Source: JBGTIS01 sp041745535 (GTDB lineage Bacteria > Bacteroidota > Bacteroidia > Cytophagales > Cyclobacteriaceae). Taken from it: 40,629 nt of DNA. The translations under genes were made by a program, and so were the position numbers. The stretch is from NCBI GenBank assembly GCA_041745535.1, contig JBGTIS010000044.1, positions 1-40,629 of the forward strand, read 5' to 3'. Below the pieces are notes generated by a model. It saw only the letters and a list, made by a program, of their open reading frames with translations, was not told where the DNA came from and made no database searches. This document shows, in pieces, positions 35,576 to 40,629 of this stretch. Position 1 is the stretch's first letter. Every line of letters starts with the position of its first letter.

Positions 35576-36340
35576 TTTATTTATACTTTTACCTCTTCGG
35601 GCCTGCAGGTAATCGAAAGAGAACAAATAAGCCACCGAAAGGCTCAGGGTCTGGTTGGCAAACCGCATATCGTCGCTGAATTCCACAAAATCCAGATACT
35701 GATTATCTTCTTTTCCCATATTGCTATGGCCCCAGGTATAACGCAAGTCTACCATCAAAGACTGCCGCTGCATGGGAAATACAGCGCCAATACCCATGTC
35801 AAGCCCCAATTGTAACTGGTTAGGTGAAGATGCCCGCTGGTTATTTATGTCGCGATTTCCTTTTAGGCCGGGATAAATTTTATATTCCAATTCACTGATT
35901 GAAAACTCTTCCAGTTCTTCCAGTTGCAGTCTTCCTTTTCCGCCCAGCCAGTAGCTCAAATCAGGGCCGATGTTAAAATAATATTCGTTGTACCCATGAT
36001 GGAAAGAGGTGCGGAGCATAACCGGGGCTGTAATGAATTTGTACTGTTCTACCTGCCTGGTAATATCATCTTCGGCTTTGGCGGCTACCGAACGGGTTAT
36101 GTTTGAAAAAAGCAATTCGGTATGCAGCGAAAATAATTTCGACACTTTAAAATTCATCACCATACCCGCGTGCCAGCCTATGCCGGGATTGCGCTTGTAA
36201 TAATCGTGATTGCTTTTATTTTCATACTCGGGGCGGGAAACCTGCACACCCAATTTAGGGCCTGTTAACAGTATCTGTGAATGAGCAAGTTGTGGCAGTG
36301 TAATAACCTGTATAAATAAGATAAATATAAATTTTCGCAT
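35567..36340 (-). CDS. PorT-like outer-membrane beta-barrel protein
   Basis: 257 aa from ATG 36340 (MRKFIFILFIQVITL), giving a signal peptide ending 'LPQLAHSQ'. An upstream in-frame start at 36397 would bury that signal. The mature protein begins 'ILLTGPKLGVQVSRPEY' and shows alternating beta-strand pattern with repeated aromatic-ended strands ('FSLHTELLFSNI', 'NEYYFNIGPDLSYWLGGKG', 'LGLDMGIGAVFP', 'SLMVDLRYTWGHSNMG', 'QTLSLSVAYLFSF'). This is the OMP_b-brl/PorT layout common in Bacteroidetes. Function unknown. A basic tail 'ARRGKSINKNK' ends the protein. Confidence 0.78.
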   Translation of the reverse strand: MRKFIFILFIQVITLPQLAHSQILLTGPKLGVQVSRPEYENKSNHDYYKRNPGIGWHAGMVMNFKVSKLFSLHTELLFSNITRSVAAKAEDDITRQVEQYKFITAPVMLRTSFHHGYNEYYFNIGPDLSYWLGGKGRLQLEELEEFSISELEYKIYPGLKGNRDINNQRASSPNQLQLGLDMGIGAVFPMQRQSLMVDLRYTWGHSNMGKEDNQYLDFVEFSDDMRFANQTLSLSVAYLFSFDYLQARRGKSINKNK

Positions 36341-36825
36341 ACCCTTAGTTTTTCCAGAGCATCTGCTCTGGGGCCTGTACTGACAAAATCGGGCCAAAGC
36401 AGGAAAGCAAAAACAGGTTGGATTGGCAATTGAAATGTAATGAAAAAGACTGATATCATAAGAATTGGAAATGAAAACCTGAAAAATAACCTATAATTAT
36501 ATAATTATCAGTTATTACAGTTAAAACATCCAACGATTTCATTTTACTAAATATTAAAATAATACAATTTAAAGTATTTTATATTTTTTTACTTAATTAG
36601 CTTTATATCAGCAATATATGTTTTGCTATAAATTGATTTATGTTATAGTTATTATTAGTAAAATTCAAATATATAAAAATCAACCTGTTTAGTTTTATAA
36701 TTGCCATACGGCTGTAATGTTTCTAGTCAGTCCACCACCCATTTTCAATCCTAAATATGTTTATTTTACAAATTATTCTGTAAAAAACACAGGTTTCAAC
36801 ACAGAATTTCAAAATGGAATGGATT
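36341..36825. other. AT-rich divergent intergenic region
   Basis: 485 nt between the barrel protein and the giant surface protein, with no plausible gene. It holds a 32-bp near-palindrome (described separately) and long A/T runs around 36530-36700. No exact -7 TAnnTTTG match with a TTG at the proper distance was found ahead of the surface protein. Near matches such as TATAATTG (about 36699) exist. Confidence 0.45.
36485..36516. promoter_or_regulatory. 32-bp near-perfect palindrome
   Basis: Arms AATAAC (36485-36490) and GTTATT (36511-36516) flank two tandem copies of the self-complementary octamer ATAATTAT (36493-36508). Overall 28 of 32 positions are symmetric. It lies about 145 nt upstream of the barrel gene start. 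It could be an operator, but AT-rich DNA makes chance palindromes likelier. Confidence 0.3.
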
Positions 36826-39800
36826 ATGAAAAGATATTTACCTTATATTTTCCTTTTAATTTTCTCTTGGTTAGGAGTTGAAAGTACAATGGCCCAGGGT
36901 CCCGCTCGACCAATGGGTGAGGCCGCCTATCCCAATGGTTGTTTTAACGGAGTTAATGACGATCCTCTCAATAATAATTTAACAGATTGTCAGGACCCCG
37001 CTTGTAACGGTATACTCAACGGATATATATTTCCGACCTGTACTGCTGAGCTCGATTGTGGTGACGGAATAGACAACGACGGCGATGGCTTTATCGACTA
37101 TTATGATGGCGACTGTTTGGGCGACCCCAACAACCCCAACGAATATATAGTGGATGAACCGGGTTGCCAGATTCAACCACAAGGGAATGTGTTTAACCTT
37201 AAAGTATCCTGGAAATCGGAGGATGGAATTACATTCGCCTACGGTATGCCTGCCATTGGTGATATTGATAAAGATGGTGTTCCTGAAGTGGTGGTAGCGC
37301 ATGAAAAAACCAACAAAATTTCCATATTGGAAGGTGCCTATGCGGGCCCGGGAAGAAATCCGGCTACCAAATCCGTAGATGTTACCGGTGGTAGGGATAT
37401 TTTTGCCTATCCTGTTATTGGCGATGTGGATAAAGATGGGGATGGTGAAATATTTATTATGGACAAAGGCGGTAGTATCCGATGTTTCGATCATAACCTG
37501 AACCTGGTATGGGGAGCCGCTCAAAATCAGGATTTACCGGCTTACCGAAGCTGTTACACAGGTTTTGGATCTTTTATGGGATTGGCCGATTTTAATCAGG
37601 ATGGCCGACCCGAACTTTATTATGGCAATGAAATCAGAGATGCTATTACTGGTGTATTATTGATTAAAGGAAGCCATGGAAGCAATTTTTATTCATTGAA
37701 CGATTGGCAGGAAGAACTAAACGGACAAGCGATTGCTGTGGATATTTTAGCTTCTAAACCAAAACTAGAGTTGGTAATAGGCAGCATAATTTATTCGGTA
37801 AATATTACGAATAGTGCCGGTACAGCAGGCAATTCTTTGACAGAAGAACTCAACATGGATGATGCTGCCAGTCTACCGGCAAATTACCCTGTTAATGGAT
37901 ATCGTACCAAACTTTCTACTTTTAGCCAGAACTTTAGCAGCACCAGCGTGGTAGATTATGACAAAGACGGTTATCTGGATGTAATTATGGCCGGTGCCGG
38001 CGAACCTGATGCTGGCTTAAAGCTTAGTTATGGTTCCACTACTGTGTATTATTGGAATATTCAGAAAAATTTTGTCAAATCATATTTAGTTAAAGATCCA
38101 ACCTGTGCGGGAGGTGGATTTGATAGCCAATGTACATGGACAAAAGGATTAGGCACTATAAACGTAGCCGATATAGATGGCGATGGAAACCTGAACTGCA
38201 CCTTTGCTTCTGCTGAAAATCTGTATGCGTTGGATGAAAATTTTAATAAGAAATGGATTAATAGTACAACTTTCCAGGAAGGCTCCTCTGGATATACTGG
38301 TACCAGCGTATTCGATTTTGATGGGGATGGGGCTTCCGAAATTATTTATCGGGATGAAAATGCTTTGTATGTAGTAGAAGGTGAATTTGGAACTATTCTG
38401 GGAGATTTTTCGCAACCCTGTGAATCGCAAACGCAGGGTGAATATCCCATTGTGGCCGATGTGGATAACGATGGTGAAACCGAACTGATTTGTAATTGCC
38501 GGGGAACCGATAACGATAATTCAAACATCACGGTATTTAAGGCTACAGAAGGAAGTTATTGGGTACCTGCCAGAAAATTATGGAATCAACAGGCCTATTT
38601 TAATGTGAATGTGAATGACAACCTCACTATTCCCAGAGTGCAGCAGGCGCATCACCAGAACTTCGCGCAGATCTGTAATGACCCCACCATTACCAGCTCA
38701 TTTCCGCTGAACACTTTTCTGAACCAGTCGCCACAGCTTAGTTATTGTGGAAGGGTAACCTATCCTTCACCCAAACTGGACTTTAAAGATGACCCTACGG
38801 TTACTTCCGGAGTTTGTCCGGATAATCAGATTCAGGTAAGCCTGAAATTTGTAAACAATGGCGATGCTGCGGTGAATGAGCGCATTCCCATAGCTTTTTA
38901 TCGCGATAATCCCGGCAAAGCCTACAGCGATTTGGTTGAGAACCCCTGGCTGGATACCGTTTATGTGTCGATGCCAGGTGGATTACAGCCTGGCGATTCT
39001 TTGGTAACCACCCTTAGTGTTGATGGAGCCCGCGGTGATTATACCCTGTATATTTCATTGAATGATATTGGTCCTTTCGATAAAAAAACGTTAAATCCGC
39101 TAGCCAATTCTGTATTTTATGAATTGGATTCGCTGAATGGCATTGTGCGGGAATGCGACCAGACCCCGACTATTGTTACGGCACAGGTAAAATCTATTCC
39201 TTTTAAAATTCAGGCAAAAAAACTTTCGGATAACAACCGATGCGATGTGGCAAAAGGCAATAATGGTTCGGCCACTGTATTGACAGAGAGCGGAGATCCA
39301 TTTTCAGAGAGCGATTATGATTTTGCCTGGTACAATGTTGATACCGGTAATCTGGTAGATAATGCGGCTTCACCGACTACCCTGGACGCCGGCACATACT
39401 ATGTAATTGTTACACGTACCGCATACGGTTGCTCCTCTGAAGCCGATACCGTTACCATTGACCTGCTGGAAACCATGCCGGTGGATGAAGTAGTAACTGT
39501 AAAGCCCATCAAATATGTTTCCAGTTGTGAACCAGGAAAAGCGGATGGTGAAGCAGAAGTTTTAGTCAATGGAACCCCTGCTGATCCAACTAAATATAGT
39601 TTTGAATGGGTACTGGAAGAAGAAAGTGATAACGTGATTGGTAAAGGATCTCAAATTACCGGGTTAGGACCAAGTTTGTATCAAGTTAAAGTCACAAACA
39701 AGGCCACAGGTTGCTCAAAGAATCCTCCGATTGATATGTCGTTACCCATTCCAATACTTAAACCCTTACAGGCAACGGCCTCCACCAATTGTAAAGCAGA

Positions 39801-40629
39801 GAATGGCTCCATTTTAGCGCAAGTTGATGAAGGTGGCTCTACCGGCTCTTCGGGCACCTACGATTTTATGTTAATCAATCTGGGTACGGGGGATGAAATT
39901 ATTCAGGCAAATGGTTCATTTACTGGCCTGGCGGCTGGAATTTATGAGATCAGGGCCATTAATGAAGCCACCAAATGCGGTCAGTACACCAGAGGTAGTA
40001 CCATTGAGGTAGCTCAGCAAAAAAGCGCACCAGCGGTTACGCTTTCCGTATTAAAAGAACAAACTGCCTGTGTGGCTCCGTTTAATGGGCAATTAACCGC
40101 CACTCCCGATAAAAATGGTAATTACACCTACGCCTGGTATAAAGGTACGGTAACTGCTGGCACACCCATTAGCACCAGTCAAACAACAAATCCCAATTTA
40201 GAAGCTGGTTTATATACGCTTGTTTTCACTTCCCAATCTTCAGGTTGTGCTACCACTGTTACCATCGATTTGCCAGAAAATATTCAATATCCGGATTTAG
40301 ATGATATCGTAACTACTATTGATCCGGTAACGGTATGTGCACCAGCTGCTCCAAATGGAGCTATTAATGTCAGTATGAATGGTAATACTACCGATTATAC
40401 CTTCAGGCTTTATAAAGGAACGACAGTATCAGATCCCCCAGGATACACAGAAAGTGCTGGCGGAACCTTCACCGGTTTAGAAATATCAAAATATGCCATT
40501 GAAATTATAGACAATAGCACACGTTGCGCTACTCCACTCCCTGCGATTGTGGAAGTAGAAGATGACCATCAAGACCCGGTTATTGCCTTTACCGTAATCA
40601 ATCACAACACATCCTGCGACGATGATACG
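36826..40629 (+). CDS. giant secreted FG-GAP / SprB-like repeat surface protein (partial, 3' end outside window)
   Basis: An open frame runs without a stop to the last base (1268 codons from 36826). An ATG at 36814 adds MEWI, but the later start gives a better signal peptide (MKRYLPYIFLLIFSWLG, cut near 'TMA-QG'). After it come a Cys-rich acidic segment 'CGDGIDNDGDGFIDYYDGDC' resembling thrombospondin type-3 calcium sites, then seven FG-GAP-type calcium motifs such as 'IGDIDKDGVPEVVVA', 'LADFNQDGRPELYYG' and 'VADVDNDGETELICN' (a predicted beta-propeller), a CARDB-like region with 'FVNNGDAAVNERIPIAFY', then tandem repeats of about 90 residues. Likely exported, adhesin-like. A C-terminal sorting domain would be off-window. 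Confidence 0.82.
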   Translation, partial: MKRYLPYIFLLIFSWLGVESTMAQGPARPMGEAAYPNGCFNGVNDDPLNNNLTDCQDPACNGILNGYIFPTCTAELDCGDGIDNDGDGFIDYYDGDCLGDPNNPNEYIVDEPGCQIQPQGNVFNLKVSWKSEDGITFAYGMPAIGDIDKDGVPEVVVAHEKTNKISILEGAYAGPGRNPATKSVDVTGGRDIFAYPVIGDVDKDGDGEIFIMDKGGSIRCFDHNLNLVWGAAQNQDLPAYRSCYTGFGSFMGLADFNQDGRPELYYGNEIRDAITGVLLIKGSHGSNFYSLNDWQEELNGQAIAVDILASKPKLELVIGSIIYSVNITNSAGTAGNSLTEELNMDDAASLPANYPVNGYRTKLSTFSQNFSSTSVVDYDKDGYLDVIMAGAGEPDAGLKLSYGSTTVYYWNIQKNFVKSYLVKDPTCAGGGFDSQCTWTKGLGTINVADIDGDGNLNCTFASAENLYALDENFNKKWINSTTFQEGSSGYTGTSVFDFDGDGASEIIYRDENALYVVEGEFGTILGDFSQPCESQTQGEYPIVADVDNDGETELICNCRGTDNDNSNITVFKATEGSYWVPARKLWNQQAYFNVNVNDNLTIPRVQQAHHQNFAQICNDPTITSSFPLNTFLNQSPQLSYCGRVTYPSPKLDFKDDPTVTSGVCPDNQIQVSLKFVNNGDAAVNERIPIAFYRDNPGKAYSDLVENPWLDTVYVSMPGGLQPGDSLVTTLSVDGARGDYTLYISLNDIGPFDKKTLNPLANSVFYELDSLNGIVRECDQTPTIVTAQVKSIPFKIQAKKLSDNNRCDVAKGNNGSATVLTESGDPFSESDYDFAWYNVDTGNLVDNAASPTTLDAGTYYVIVTRTAYGCSSEADTVTIDLLETMPVDEVVTVKPIKYVSSCEPGKADGEAEVLVNGTPADPTKYSFEWVLEEESDNVIGKGSQITGLGPSLYQVKVTNKATGCSKNPPIDMSLPIPILKPLQATASTNCKAENGSILAQVDEGGSTGSSGTYDFMLINLGTGDEIIQANGSFTGLAAGIYEIRAINEATKCGQYTRGSTIEVAQQKSAPAVTLSVLKEQTACVAPFNGQLTATPDKNGNYTYAWYKGTVTAGTPISTSQTTNPNLEAGLYTLVFTSQSSGCATTVTIDLPENIQYPDLDDIVTTIDPVTVCAPAAPNGAINVSMNGNTTDYTFRLYKGTTVSDPPGYTESAGGTFTGLEISKYAIEIIDNSTRCATPLPAIVEVEDDHQDPVIAFTVINHNTSCDDDT
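37258..38490 (+). repeat. seven FG-GAP/VCBS calcium-binding motifs within the surface protein
   Basis: DxDxDG-type loops occur at: 'GDIDKDG', 'GDVDKDGDG', 'ADFNQDG', 'VDYDKDG', 'ADIDGDG', 'FDFDGDG' and 'ADVDNDG'. Each is followed by hydrophobic beta-strand residues and precedes a blade of a predicted propeller. Seven motifs fit a seven-bladed fold. Confidence 0.75.
39217..40629 (+). repeat. SprB-like tandem domain repeats, five complete and one begun
   Basis: First cysteines of successive units fall at DNA 39241, 39526, 39790, 40069, 40336 and 40615, i.e. spacings of 95, 88, 93, 89 and 93 codons. A second Cys follows 59-63 residues later in each complete unit (39430, 39712, 39976, 40246, 40525), usually after a 'G-x-Y-x-v' strand such as 'LAAGIYEIRAI' or 'LEAGLYTLVFT'. 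The layout resembles SprB repeats of gliding adhesins but with diverged sequence. Confidence 0.7.

Noticed and set aside
36979..37524. 181-aa open frame on the minus strand inside the giant surface gene
   Set aside because: It is the antisense shadow of the FG-GAP region. It is low-complexity in Ile/Gly/Val, has no family motif, and the opposite frame is clearly coding.
1..40629. CRISPR array, tRNA, rRNA or defence island
   Set aside because: No regularly spaced short direct repeats, no cloverleaf or TψC-like GGTTCGA context in intergenic DNA, and no recognised defence gene families were seen.

Overview
The window is a chromosomal stretch from a member of the Bacteroidota, most likely the Cytophagales/Cytophagia. 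The evidence is the gliding-type gldA-gldF-gldG ABC module, a PorT-like outer-membrane protein, the split methylmalonyl-CoA mutase, a huge secreted FG-GAP protein with SprB-like repeats, AT-rich intergenic DNA, and the near absence of Shine-Dalgarno sequences. No rRNA, tRNA or CRISPR array was seen. Both ends cut through genes: miaE on the left and the giant surface protein on the right.

Layout, left to right. (1) 1-3.9 kb: a 5' part of miaE (minus), two unrelated family-2 glycosyltransferases (plus), then a minus-strand pair of a macrodomain hydrolase and the RNA 2',3'-cyclic phosphodiesterase ThpR. (2) 4.2-8.7 kb: gldA-gldF-gldG followed 15 nt later by a membrane HisKA_2 histidine kinase, probably one transcript. 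(3) 8.7-12.9 kb: an FtsX-type permease and its ATPase (ybbP/ybbA-like), divergent from a TesA-like SGNH lipoprotein, the same gene grouping as in enterobacteria. (4) 12.97-15.03 kb: a decay zone with a copper amine oxidase remnant truncated at both ends, abutting a dead ISAs1-family element with intact 18-bp terminal inverted repeats. (5) 15.05-20.8 kb: a secreted Bacteroidetes protein usually labelled 'asparagine synthetase B', aconitase, and a PAS histidine kinase overlapping its response regulator. (6) 21.1-24.7 kb: both methylmalonyl-CoA mutase subunits. (7) 25.1-26.5 kb: dnaA. (8) 26.5-34.5 kb: a TetR-TolC-adaptor-RND efflux operon with a membrane metallophosphoesterase after it. A clear 9-bp-arm inverted repeat in front of tetR is a likely operator. 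(9) 34.7-40.6 kb: an alpha/beta hydrolase, a PorT-like barrel protein and the start of the giant surface protein.

Most of the window is conserved core metabolism, transport and envelope biology. The less ordinary points are these: two 14-nt GC-rich insertions, each with a 5-1-5 palindrome, inside the dead ISAs1 transposase; the macrodomain/2H-phosphodiesterase pairing, which could process ADP-ribose cyclic phosphate; the kinase attached to the gld ABC genes; and the giant adhesin-like protein, whose roughly 90-residue repeats each carry a spaced cysteine pair. I did not find convincing evidence for an entirely new defence or mobile system here.
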